DNA of 23,890 bases from a virus. The notes under the pieces were generated by a model. That model worked only from the letters and a program-made list of their open reading frames with translations. It did not search any database and was not told the origin of the DNA. The DNA is taken from the IMG/VR virus record IMGVR_UViG_3300033143_002124, positions 1 to 23,890 of that record; one strand, given 5' to 3'. Of the stretch, positions 5,864 through 10,808 are shown one piece after another (the stretch's first letter is position 1; every line of letters starts with the position of its first letter). The position numbers and the translations under genes were made by a program.

Positions 5864-6157
5864 TTACCACTTAAATAAACGGTGCTTAATGCCTATTTCA
5901 TTGGTCCCAGTATCACGTTGTTCAATTGAAGATTTATGAAGTGCGTAACCTGTCCAATCATTCTTTGTGTATCCTAGTTCAAATGTTGCAAAAGGCCCTT
6001 CCCATTCAATAGCATAATGTTTTTCTGCAATATAAATAGCATCACCATTATAATTGGTGGATATTCCAATATCAAAATAGAAGGTACCTTCAGTTGCATA
6101 AGTAGGTGTAATACTTAATGTTAATATAGCTAATATTACTAATAAATGTTGTTTCAT
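5864..6157 (-). CDS. Small exported, outer-membrane-like protein
   Basis: This 97-residue protein has a clear signal peptide (MKQHLLVILAILTLSITPTYA, cleavage after residue 21). The mature part of about 76 residues is made of alternating beta strands (FYFDIGISTNYNGDAIYI, FATFELGYTKNDWTGYAL). It ends in aromatic Trp after HRLFK, as many outer-membrane beta-barrel proteins do. It is too short for a full barrel, so it may be a periplasmic or partial-barrel protein that acts on the host envelope, for example in superinfection exclusion; that is inference. The start has TTGGAGAAACACT. A structured 203-base gap precedes it and a 21-bp palindrome follows. Confidence 0.8.
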   Translation of the reverse strand: MKQHLLVILAILTLSITPTYATEGTFYFDIGISTNYNGDAIYIAEKHYAIEWEGPFATFELGYTKNDWTGYALHKSSIEQRDTGTNEIGIKHRLFKW

Positions 6158-6288
6158 AGTGTTTCTCCAAGTATTTAAAGTTTATTTTCAATTTTTCCAT
6201 GTTAGTGTTTGCTATTCACATATTTATGCTTTAAGCTGGTCACATAGCGAGCTGGTTCACAAGAACTACTTCTCTCTTCTCCTAGTTA

Positions 6289-6353
6289 ATCAGGTAGAGA
6301 GTACGATCAACACGAAGCGTCAGCGAGAGTGTTGTGAAGTACGACTACCTGAT
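6289..6353 (-). other. Long intergenic RNA hairpin
   Basis: Three nested helices line up. ATCAGGTAG (6289-6297) pairs with CTACCTGAT (6345-6353), GTAC (6301-6304) with GTAC (6339-6342), and CAACAC (6308-6313) with GTGTTG (6329-6334), leaving small internal loops and a 15-base apical loop. It begins 7 bases after the stop codon of the gene at 6361-6570. No U-tract follows, so it may be an RNA processing or stability element rather than an intrinsic terminator. Confidence 0.65.
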
Positions 6354-6360
6354 ATATTAT

Positions 6361-6570
6361 TTAAACAGACATTTCCAATTGTTCAATTGCTTCCTGTCGG
6401 TTTATACCGAAAAGCATCCCATATGTATCTGCTACTTTAAAGAGTTTGCTCTCTTCATCTTCAGTCATTAATCGACCTTCACATTTATGAGCCAAGTTAC
6501 TGAATTGATTAGTTAATTCAATATAGTTAGCTGTTGATGGTGTAATTTGTATTGCTTGTTGGTTCGACAT
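6361..6570 (-). CDS. Hypothetical acidic protein
   Basis: A 69-residue helical, acidic protein beginning MSNQQAIQITPSTANYIELT, with a charged stretch MTEDEESKLF around residues 35-44 and a C-terminal helix RQEAIEQLEM. It has no membrane segment and I know no family. A good CCGGAGAAAGAAT site precedes the ATG. A long structured hairpin lies just downstream and a hairpin-containing gap of 61 bases upstream, so this gene may be expressed on a processed RNA of its own. Confidence 0.75.
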   Translation of the reverse strand: MSNQQAIQITPSTANYIELTNQFSNLAHKCEGRLMTEDEESKLFKVADTYGMLFGINRQEAIEQLEMSV

Positions 6571-6591
6571 ATTCTTTCTCCGGTTAGAACG

Positions 6592-6625
6592 AGGACAGGT
6601 TAGGCGTTCGCCGTTCCTGCCCGAA
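6592..6625 (-). other. Intergenic hairpin
   Basis: Between the genes at 6632-6841 and 6361-6570 the minus strand can fold GG-CAGG against CCTG-T-CC with one bulged base, then an inner GGC/GCC. It follows the upstream stop by about 7 bases and has no U-tract. Like the hairpins at 6289 and 9315 it sits directly behind a stop codon. Confidence 0.4.
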
Positions 6626-6631
6626 GTTCGA

Positions 6632-6841
6632 TTATTGATACATTACATCGCCATCATGAAAAGTAATAGGACGAGGAACGCCAGTTGCATTCGCTACCAG
6701 CTGCGCTGTACGCTCTGCACTAGCTGCAAGGAAAGCTTTTGACTTAGCACGAAGTACAACTACTTTAGTTGATTTAGTACGTACTACTGCTACAGTTGCA
6801 TATAGTACTTTGTTGTTTGTTAAGTTAGGTAAAGTATTCAT
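6632..6841 (-). CDS. Hypothetical basic protein
   Basis: A 69-residue protein with a strongly basic, beta-like core (LYATVAVVRTKSTKVVVLRA) and an Ala-rich helix (KAFLAASAERTAQLVANATG). It ends in a hydrophilic tail, FHDGDVMYQ. The basic face could bind DNA or RNA, but no known motif is present. The start has CTTGGAGTAATAT. It is 19 bases downstream of the membrane protein gene at 6861-7055 and is the second gene behind promoter copy 3. Confidence 0.75.
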   Translation of the reverse strand: MNTLPNLTNNKVLYATVAVVRTKSTKVVVLRAKSKAFLAASAERTAQLVANATGVPRPITFHDGDVMYQ

Positions 6842-6860
6842 ATATTACTCCAAGTTGTTG

Positions 6861-7055
6861 TTATTTAGTTTGTTTACCATCTTCAATGGGAATCCAGCCT
6901 AGAATTGCACCAAGTGGAGGAACAATACCAATAGTTCGTATTGCTTCACATTTGTAAGGTGCTACAAAGTCACATTGAGTTAGTTTGTATAGATTTATTC
7001 CCCAGCCAGTTATAGCTAAGATCATGATTAATATTAAAAGTATAGCTGATTTCAT
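6861..7055 (-). CDS. Small membrane protein
   Basis: A 64-residue protein starting MKSAILLILIMILAITGWGI, a membrane segment over residues 3-24. A short loop with two cysteines follows, then a second, weaker hydrophobic stretch (IGIVPPLGAILGWIPI). The frame extends to an ATG at 7085, but that ATG lies inside promoter copy 3. TTGGAGCAATAC precedes the ATG at 7055, so I use that start. First gene after promoter copy 3. A role at the inner membrane in host takeover or superinfection exclusion is plausible but not shown. Confidence 0.78.
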   Translation of the reverse strand: MKSAILLILIMILAITGWGINLYKLTQCDFVAPYKCEAIRTIGIVPPLGAILGWIPIEDGKQTK

Positions 7056-7080
7056 GTATTGCTCCAAGTTATTGATTAGA

Positions 7081-7114
7081 TTCATGTTATAGAGATTAGT
7101 TTTGACTTTGTGTA
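7081..7114 (-). promoter_or_regulatory. Phage promoter-like element, copy 3
   Basis: On the minus strand it reads TTACACAAAGTCAAAAC followed by TAATCTCTATAACATGAA. It almost exactly fills the gap between the genes at 7118-7318 and 6861-7055. Its final ATGAA lines up with the same bases in the other copies, which shows that this ATG belongs to the element and is not a start codon. Confidence 0.68.
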
Positions 7115-7117
7115 AGG

Positions 7118-7318
7118 TTAACGGAGGAATCCGTCACGATACGTAGTCATTGATTTAGGTACATTAGAATAGTTAGGTGCCTTACAAGAGAAGCGCCCAG
7201 TTGTAGTTGTACCCCACTTTATTGTGGCTTTAGTACGACAAGCCCAGAAGAAGCCTACTGTACCTGCTATAGCTACTATAGTTAGAAGTACAGCTAAGTT
7301 GTTGATAAAGAAGTTCAT
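7118..7318 (-). CDS. Small membrane-anchored protein
   Basis: A 66-residue protein with one N-terminal membrane segment (residues 4-26, INNLAVLLTIVAIAGTVGFF) and a basic, Thr-rich tail (TKATIKWGTTTTGRF and onward). The cationic tail suggests it faces the cytoplasm. Its ATG overlaps the stop of the upstream gene by one base (TAATG), and AAAGGAACAG serves as binding site. It is the last gene before promoter copy 3. No family recognised. Confidence 0.75.
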   Translation of the reverse strand: MNFFINNLAVLLTIVAIAGTVGFFWACRTKATIKWGTTTTGRFSCKAPNYSNVPKSMTTYRDGFLR

Positions 7319-7479
7319 TATAACTGTTCCTTTAGTTTACGTAGTTTGTTTAGTTTAGCTTCCAGTTGTGAAGTTGGCTTATTGTGTGTAGGAGAGAAGG
7401 ACAAGTTGAGTTCAACCTCAAGTTGACCTATCTCTGTTACTATTTCATTACGTTCAGGTAGTGTGTAAGACATTGTCAT
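7318..7479 (-). CDS. Hypothetical helical protein
   Basis: Translating the gap gives 53 residues, MTMSYTLPERNEIVTEIGQL then a charged helical C-terminus (QLEAKLNKLRKLKEQL) suitable for a coiled coil. The start has CGGAGAAATAACT, and its stop codon shares a base with the next start. It lies only 2 bases after the gene upstream. Consistent ribosome binding site and tight coupling on both sides make it a real gene. Function unknown. Confidence 0.72.
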   Translation of the reverse strand: MTMSYTLPERNEIVTEIGQLEVELNLSFSPTHNKPTSQLEAKLNKLRKLKEQL

Positions 7480-7481
7480 AG

Positions 7482-7649
7482 TTATTTCTCCGTATTATCA
7501 GTAAGCCATTGTTCTGCATCAGCTTTCTTTTTGAAAGAAGGTGAGTAAACGGCCAGTATAGTTACTATTTTATGTATTGGTTCAATGAAGACTTGGGCTA
7601 TGCAATAGCCACCAGTTATTATCATTTGTACTCTTGGTTCAGTTATCAT
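7482..7649 (-). CDS. Hypothetical protein, SPOR-like strand pattern
   Basis: My translation gives 55 residues, MITEPRVQMIITGGYCIAQV and on to FKKKADAEQWLTDNTEK. The beta strand followed by a KKKADAEQWL helix resembles the short fold in which residues flagged for modification or transport are presented, but this is weak. The start overlaps the upstream stop as ATGA and GGAGGAGCT lies before it. No membrane segment. I give no function. Confidence 0.7.
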   Translation of the reverse strand: MITEPRVQMIITGGYCIAQVFIEPIHKIVTILAVYSPSFKKKADAEQWLTDNTEK

Positions 7650-7810
7650 CGTATAGCTCCTCCATCATGATATCTCCAACCCATTGATGTTAGTGCACGC
7701 TTACGTAATTGCATTCTACGGTGTAGAGATACAGTACGTAATCTAAATACGTGAAACATTGTGCGATGACATACTAATGATTCAGTCCATTCTGTACATT
7801 TAACAGACAT
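7646..7810 (-). CDS. Hypothetical very basic protein
   Basis: A 54-residue protein beginning MSVKCTEWTESLVCHRTMFH, with a strongly arginine-rich middle (RLRTVSLHRRMQLRKRALTS). Such a peptide could bind RNA or DNA. The open frame reaches a TTG at 7834, but TTGGAGATCATT directly before the ATG at 7810 is the ribosome binding site, so I start there. It overlaps the gene upstream by 11 bases and the next by 4. Confidence 0.72.
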   Translation of the reverse strand: MSVKCTEWTESLVCHRTMFHVFRLRTVSLHRRMQLRKRALTSMGWRYHDGGAIR

Positions 7811-7973
7811 AATGATCTCCAATGTAGTCAACAATAGCTGTTGGTATATAATGTACAGTGTAAGTAGGTTCTTCAGCTATACCTAAGTCTTTGTATTTAA
7901 AGTTATCTTCATGGACTACTTCTCCATCTGAATAGATACGGAACTGAGTTAGTGATTGTGAAGGTATTCCCAT
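7800..7973 (-). CDS. Hypothetical acidic protein
   Basis: Translating this segment gives 57 residues, MGIPSQSLTQFRIYSDGEVV then HEDNFKYKDLGIAEEPTYTV and a stop after HYVC. It is acidic and beta-rich, without membrane segment or known motif. ATGGAGAATAACT precedes the ATG. It fills exactly the gap between the genes at 7986-8174 and 7646-7810 and overlaps the latter, which supports it as real. Confidence 0.72.
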   Translation of the reverse strand: MGIPSQSLTQFRIYSDGEVVHEDNFKYKDLGIAEEPTYTVHYIPTAIVDYIGDHYVC

Positions 7974-7985
7974 AGTTATTCTCCA

Positions 7986-8174
7986 TTATCGTTTGATTGT
8001 ACCATTACAGCGAGCGGCTGGGTGATACATTGGTACATGAGGTACAGTCTGATTCCAACATAGTGGAATATACTCTGTACGAGGCTTAGGTTCGTTCTTA
8101 CGATGATCTGCAACAATAGCACCAAAGCATGTTATTGTTACAACGATGAGCATACTAAATATAACTGGATGCAT
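7986..8174 (-). CDS. Small membrane-anchored protein, periplasmic tail
   Basis: A 62-residue protein with a hydrophobic N-terminus (residues 4-22, VIFSMLIVVTITCFGAIVA) that could be an uncleaved anchor or signal sequence. A polar tail of 40 residues follows, with two cysteines (LCWNQT, ARCNGT) able to form a disulfide in the periplasm. A TAGGAGTATTTATA site precedes the ATG. It is one of several tiny envelope-directed proteins in this region. Function unknown. Confidence 0.75.
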   Translation of the reverse strand: MHPVIFSMLIVVTITCFGAIVADHRKNEPKPRTEYIPLCWNQTVPHVPMYHPAARCNGTIKR

Positions 8175-8185
8175 TATAAATACTC

Positions 8186-8428
8186 CTAGGCTTTACAAGC
8201 CCATGTTGATGTACCCGGTAAGTAGTAGAAATGGAAGATCTCTCCATCACCTCGTAGATGAAAGTATTGCTGATTCTCATCAGTACCCTTGCTTATCATA
8301 CGACCATTACAGGTGTTCTCAATATCAGTAATGAAGTCTTCAACTGATACAGATAGCTCAATATTTGTCCACTCACGCCATGCGTTAGTAAGACGAGTAG
8401 ATAAATCTTGTGTTTGTTGATTACGCAT
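8186..8428 (-). CDS. Hypothetical protein
   Basis: An 80-residue soluble protein. The N-terminal half is helical (LSTRLTNAWREWTNIELSVS) and the C-terminal half is a set of short strands (YFHLRGDGEIFHFYYLPGTS), giving an alpha/beta small domain. It starts after ATAGGAGTACCACAAT and ends in TAG. The spacing to its neighbours is 11-12 bases. I recognise no family; the aromatic-rich C-terminus hints at a binding surface only. Confidence 0.75.
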   Translation of the reverse strand: MRNQQTQDLSTRLTNAWREWTNIELSVSVEDFITDIENTCNGRMISKGTDENQQYFHLRGDGEIFHFYYLPGTSTWACKA

Positions 8429-8440
8429 ATTGTGGTACTC

Positions 8441-8638
8441 CTATTTACATAGATCGTCTAATTGCATTTGATCTATTAGTTGTAAGTGTTCATAAGTGTA
8501 TGTATGTAAAGGTAATTCACTATGATCTAATGGTGTTTCATAGATATCATGATAGTCCATTTCAATACATTTGATCAGAGTATGACGTTGCATTGATGCT
8601 GAAGTAGTCATTGTTATTTCCATTGATAGTGTAGACAT
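8441..8638 (-). CDS. Hypothetical protein
   Basis: A 65-residue, Met-, His- and Asp-rich protein beginning MSTLSMEITMTTSASMQRHT. The frame extends to a TTG at 8650, but that TTGGAG is the ribosome binding site of the ATG at 8638, so I use 8638. Further ATGs lie close behind, so a shorter product is possible. It is the first gene behind promoter copy 4, with a 7-bp hairpin in its leader. No family recognised. Confidence 0.72.
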   Translation of the reverse strand: MSTLSMEITMTTSASMQRHTLIKCIEMDYHDIYETPLDHSELPLHTYTYEHLQLIDQMQLDDLCK

Positions 8639-8662
8639 AGTGTACTCCAATTAGTAGTATAT

Positions 8663-8680
8663 TCGGCTCAAATGAGCCGA
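8663..8680 (-). other. Leader hairpin
   Basis: TCGGCTC (8663-8669) and GAGCCGA (8674-8680) form a perfect 7-bp GC-rich stem around AAAT. It lies between promoter copy 4 and the next start codon at 8638, so it would be part of the 5' leader. No U-tract follows; it may stabilise or cap the RNA. Confidence 0.6.
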
Positions 8681-8705
8681 TTAGGTTATGTTAGTAAGCA
8701 CTAAC

Positions 8706-8738
8706 TTCATCTTATAAAGATTGATTTTGATTTACATA
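8706..8738 (-). promoter_or_regulatory. Phage promoter-like element, copy 4
   Basis: On the minus strand it reads GTATGTAAATCAAAATC followed by AATCTTTATAAGATGAA. This copy is one base shorter before the TCAAAA block. It begins right behind the stop codon of the gene at 8739-9011 and is followed by a leader hairpin and the gene at 8441-8638. Confidence 0.65.
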
Positions 8739-9011
8739 CTACCAGTTAGGATATTCCTCATTGTTACGAGGATCATTTTCAGGTAGTTGTTTGATTGATT
8801 CTAAAGCGTTAGCAATAAGAGTGGACTGAGCAGATACACTATAAACAGTGAAGTTATTATGACCTAGTCGTTTGATTTTACCTTCACTTGTTACAGCATT
8901 GACTAAGTCACGTAGTACTTGTTCTAATGACTGAGGTTGTTTATTAGTCATAATAGGTATAGTTACTCTCTTACCAGCTTTAATAGCTTTAATTGTTTGT
9001 TCTTTGTTCAT
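8739..9011 (-). CDS. Hypothetical protein
   Basis: A 90-residue soluble alpha/beta protein. It has a basic N-terminus (MNKEQTIKAIKAGKRVTIPI), a Gln/Leu helix (QSLEQVLRDLVNAV) and a strand pair around KRLGHNNFTVYSVS, then a helix LIANALESIKQLPE. It begins inside the 3' end of the 41-residue membrane-protein gene (overlap of 23 bases), with AAAGGACACCATT before its ATG. No known motif; the helix-turn-strand order is compatible with DNA binding but not diagnostic. Confidence 0.76.
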   Translation of the reverse strand: MNKEQTIKAIKAGKRVTIPIMTNKQPQSLEQVLRDLVNAVTSEGKIKRLGHNNFTVYSVSAQSTLIANALESIKQLPENDPRNNEEYPNW

Positions 9012-9114
9012 AATGGTGTCCTTTGTGGCAGTCTTTTATAATTAAGTAGCACATACCACACCATGAAATGATGATTAGGACATGTGCAATGATTAATGCT
9101 AGTTCCGGAGACAT
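8989..9114 (-). CDS. Very small membrane protein
   Basis: Translation gives 41 residues, MSPELALIIAHVLIIISWCG then MCYLIIKDCHKGHHYEQRTN and N. Residues 5-26 form one membrane segment; the tail is short, His- and Cys-containing and cytoplasmic if the positive-inside rule holds. An AAAGGATATTAAT ribosome binding site precedes the ATG, and the gene overlaps the next one by 23 bases. It is close to the beginning of the leftward gene series, so it should be expressed early. Function unknown. Confidence 0.7.
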   Translation of the reverse strand: MSPELALIIAHVLIIISWCGMCYLIIKDCHKGHHYEQRTNN

Positions 9115-9336
9115 ATTAATATCCTTTAGGTTGTGTTTAGTTAGTAATATTCGCTATCTTATTAAGGATAGGTGTGGGAATTAGGGTGAGGTTGTATTAG
9201 GAGCTGTTTAGGGAGAGTTTACGGGTTTTGTAGTACAAAGTACCAATTATCTCTCCAGTTTCTTACAGACCCTGGGAAGTCCCCTATATACCCGCTATCT
9301 AAGGGTTAGGTGTTGGAGCCCGAAGGCTCCGTAGTG
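9115..9336. other. Gene-free stretch in the early region
   Basis: I find no gene of normal quality here on either strand. On the minus strand there is a ribosome-binding-like AACTGGAGAGATAA before a TTG that opens only 12 codons. A GGAGCC/GGCTCC hairpin lies at its upstream end. The rest is unstructured, with short GGG/CCC pairs. It is probably the untranslated RNA between the first and second leftward genes. Confidence 0.4.
9315..9330 (-). other. Stable hairpin behind the first leftward gene
   Basis: On the minus strand GGAGCC, TTCG and GGCTCC make a perfect 6-bp stem with an unusually stable TTCG tetraloop, 6 bases past the stop codon of the gene at 9337-9549. No U-tract follows. It may act as a partial terminator or as a 3'-end stabiliser. 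Confidence 0.6.
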
Positions 9337-9549
9337 TTAGTCGTTGAGTTCTGCTCGTTTAGCTAAGCGTGCTTCTTGTAGCTGTTGACGTTCGTATGAG
9401 ACTTCGTCTAGACGGATTTGTTGTGCTGCATCTAGTGCATCGATCTCGTTCTCTGCTAGGTTGATGGTCTTCTCGGCCACACGTGTGAGTGATTCCACTG
9501 TGTTCATGACTGAAGTGATTGCGTTGCCTGTTGCTTTGAAAGGGTTCAT
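9337..9549 (-). CDS. Hypothetical helical protein, first leftward gene
   Basis: A 70-residue protein made almost entirely of amphipathic helix (VESLTRVAEKTINLAENEID, then AAQQIRLDEVSYERQQLQEA), so probably a coiled coil or helix bundle. It starts after ATGGAGCACATCAT. It is the first gene of the leftward series, about 45 bases behind promoter copy 5, and therefore probably among the first expressed. A stable hairpin follows its stop codon. No family recognised. Confidence 0.75.
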   Translation of the reverse strand: MNPFKATGNAITSVMNTVESLTRVAEKTINLAENEIDALDAAQQIRLDEVSYERQQLQEARLAKRAELND

Positions 9550-9592
9550 ATGATGTGCTCCATGGTATGTGTTAAGTTAATGTAAGGATATA

Positions 9593-9627
9593 TCCACGTT
9601 GTAGAGATTGCTCTTGATCTTGTGTGT
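9593..9627 (-). promoter_or_regulatory. Phage promoter-like element, copy 5
   Basis: On the minus strand it reads CTACACACAAGATCAAGAGC followed by AATCTCTACAACGTGGA. It is the most diverged of the five copies (G for A in TCAAGA, GTGGA for ATGAA) and lies at the head of the whole leftward gene series. AGAT and ATCT could pair within it, but this is not shared by all copies. Confidence 0.6.
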
Positions 9628-9664
9628 AGTGTGTGTACAGAGAGATTAAAAGATAGTTAATGAT

Positions 9665-9690
9665 GAAGCTACCGGGGGGTGCTTCGGTTT
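9665..9690 (+). terminator. Possible rightward terminator in the divergent region
   Basis: GAAGC (9665-9669) pairs with GCTTC (9681-9685), and ACC (671-673) with GGT (678-680) around GGGG, with one bulged T. GGTTTT follows on the plus strand. The shape suits an intrinsic terminator, though the U-tract is short. Confidence 0.4.
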
Positions 9691-9777
9691 TGATGGGCTT
9701 TGCCTATTAGTAATACACCAGCCTCTAAATTATAAATTCCAAAAAAACCTGAAAAAATTATAATAAAAACACCACAC

Positions 9778-9827
9778 ATATATTGCACATTAGATATACT
9801 TAGGCAATGTATATATTGCACATTAGA
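9778..9827 (+). repeat. Two 17-bp direct repeats, 33 bp apart
   Basis: ATATATTGCACATTAGA occurs at 9778-9794 and again at 9811-9827 without a mismatch. The 33-bp offset is about three helical turns, so both copies face the same side of the DNA. They lie upstream of the rightward late genes and may bind a regulator or replication protein. TTGCAC in each also resembles a -35 box, but I find no well-placed -10. Confidence 0.65.
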
Positions 9828-9980
9828 CTAATAGCAACACATAGATTGACTACTACAAGGTACATAACACCCTATTATGGTTACTATGACACTCATTTGC
9901 TACATCTCCACTATATAAATAGTAGACACTAACATCTCTATACTACTATACTACTCCTATACACTAAGTAGAGGTACAGT

Positions 9981-10193
9981 ATGTTCGTAGAATTCCACTT
10001 CCCAGATGCCACACCAGTAAAAGCTAATTTCCATTCAGATGGATTACATTGTAGAGGTTTACGTAGGAATAATTCCCGTCCTACTTCAGCTATGGCTGTA
10101 GTTCCAGCAGATTACCAGGAGCAAGCCAGACGGTATATTAATACTATTATGGATCCACAGTCTCATAATAAGATAGAATGGACACTACTGTGA
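9981..10193 (+). CDS. Hypothetical protein, first rightward gene
   Basis: A 70-residue protein starting MFVEFHFPDATPVKANFHSD, with strands followed by a basic turn (GLRRNNSRPTS) and a helix QEQARRYINTIMDP. The ATG follows AGAGGTACAGT. Its 3' end overlaps the next gene by 16 bases. It opens the rightward series next to the presumed genome end, where N4 has the small genes gp71 and gp72, but I cannot align it with them by eye. Function unknown. Confidence 0.72.
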   Translation: MFVEFHFPDATPVKANFHSDGLHCRGLRRNNSRPTSAMAVVPADYQEQARRYINTIMDPQSHNKIEWTLL

Positions 10194-10348
10194 ACTTCAC
10201 GAATGAGGAGATAATCCTGGAGAATGAAATCAAGAGGAAGGACAATATACAGATACAGTATATCCCTCCAACCCAGGTAATTAGAAATGGAGTTAATATA
10301 TTCCATGGTTCAAGTATGTTAGTGGTTACTAACAAGGATAAGAAATGA
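10178..10348 (+). CDS. Hypothetical protein
   Basis: My translation of this gap gives 56 residues, MDTTVNFTNEEIILENEIKR followed by KDNIQIQYIPPTQVIRNGVN and a short hydrophobic end (GSSMLVVTNKDKK). It starts inside the preceding gene and overlaps the following one as ATGA, so it fills the gap between two genes exactly. The ribosome binding site is weak (AAGATAG), which fits translational coupling. No known family. Confidence 0.66.
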   Translation: MDTTVNFTNEEIILENEIKRKDNIQIQYIPPTQVIRNGVNIFHGSSMLVVTNKDKK

Positions 10349-10536
10349 AAAATTTATTAATAGGTTTACTAATGTTAGTGACTACTAACTCGTTTGAGAC
10401 CACTGTAACAACTGTATGTGTAAAAGGTATGTACTACCATGTGGAACGAAGTGCAGTCCACACACTAGTAGAAAAGGTGTTTAAATACAATAAGATGTTA
10501 AATGCTTGGTTCCCCCATACTTGTAAGAAGGCGTAA
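10345..10536 (+). CDS. Small exported protein
   Basis: A 63-residue protein with a probable signal or anchor sequence (MKNLLIGLLMLVTTNSF). A 45-residue polar part follows, containing cysteines in VCVKG and TCKKA that could form a disulfide outside the cytoplasm. AAGGATAAG before the ATG is the ribosome binding site. It lies in a chain of overlapping small genes ahead of the SPFH gene, so a common role at the host membrane is possible. No family recognised. Confidence 0.7.
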   Translation: MKNLLIGLLMLVTTNSFETTVTTVCVKGMYYHVERSAVHTLVEKVFKYNKMLNAWFPHTCKKA

Positions 10537-10537
10537 A

Positions 10538-10807
10538 ATGAAATTTGATATAATTGATGCATTAGATAAAGCACAGAAAGCCCTGGCTCCTTATGATTCT
10601 CAAATTAATTGTAGTAAATCAGAAGAAGGGTACCTGGTCCAAATTAAAGTAATTGTACCAAGTAATCAACACAGGGGTATTCATCCTGAGGTGTATGGCC
10701 AACAGTTTGCTTTTACCAACCAGGAAGTTATGAATAACGAATGGTATGTAATGAATGATAAATTTGATATGGCCATTGCGAGTCTTAAACGACAGATAGA
10801 GGAATAG
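10538..10807 (+). CDS. Hypothetical protein
   Basis: An 89-residue soluble protein beginning MKFDIIDALDKAQKALAPYD, with a central strand pair (EEGYLVQIKVIVPSN) and a C-terminal helix (DMAIASLKRQIEE). The frame extends to 10502, but AGAAGGCGTAAA directly before the ATG at 10538 decides the start. It lies one base downstream of the exported-protein gene and one base upstream of the SPFH gene, with GAGGAATAGT at its end serving the latter. Family unknown. Confidence 0.75.
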   Translation: MKFDIIDALDKAQKALAPYDSQINCSKSEEGYLVQIKVIVPSNQHRGIHPEVYGQQFAFTNQEVMNNEWYVMNDKFDMAIASLKRQIEE

Positions 10808-10808
10808 T

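Larger units (their letters stand above)
9628..9980. other. Divergent gene-free region, probable genome-end junction
   Basis: All genes to the left run leftward and all genes to the right run rightward. In N4 the early genes start at the left genome end and the late genes start at the right end, so this point corresponds to the two ends joined. The region is AT-rich and holds no gene. It contains a bulged hairpin (9665-9685), a 3-base-loop hairpin (9693-9707) and two 17-base direct repeats (9778-9794, 9811-9827). The exact ends, if present, cannot be seen. Confidence 0.5.

Noticed and set aside
4000-9627. CRISPR array reading of the repeated 33-35 bp element
   Set aside because: The five copies are kilobases apart and each stands alone in a gene gap; there are no regular spacers.
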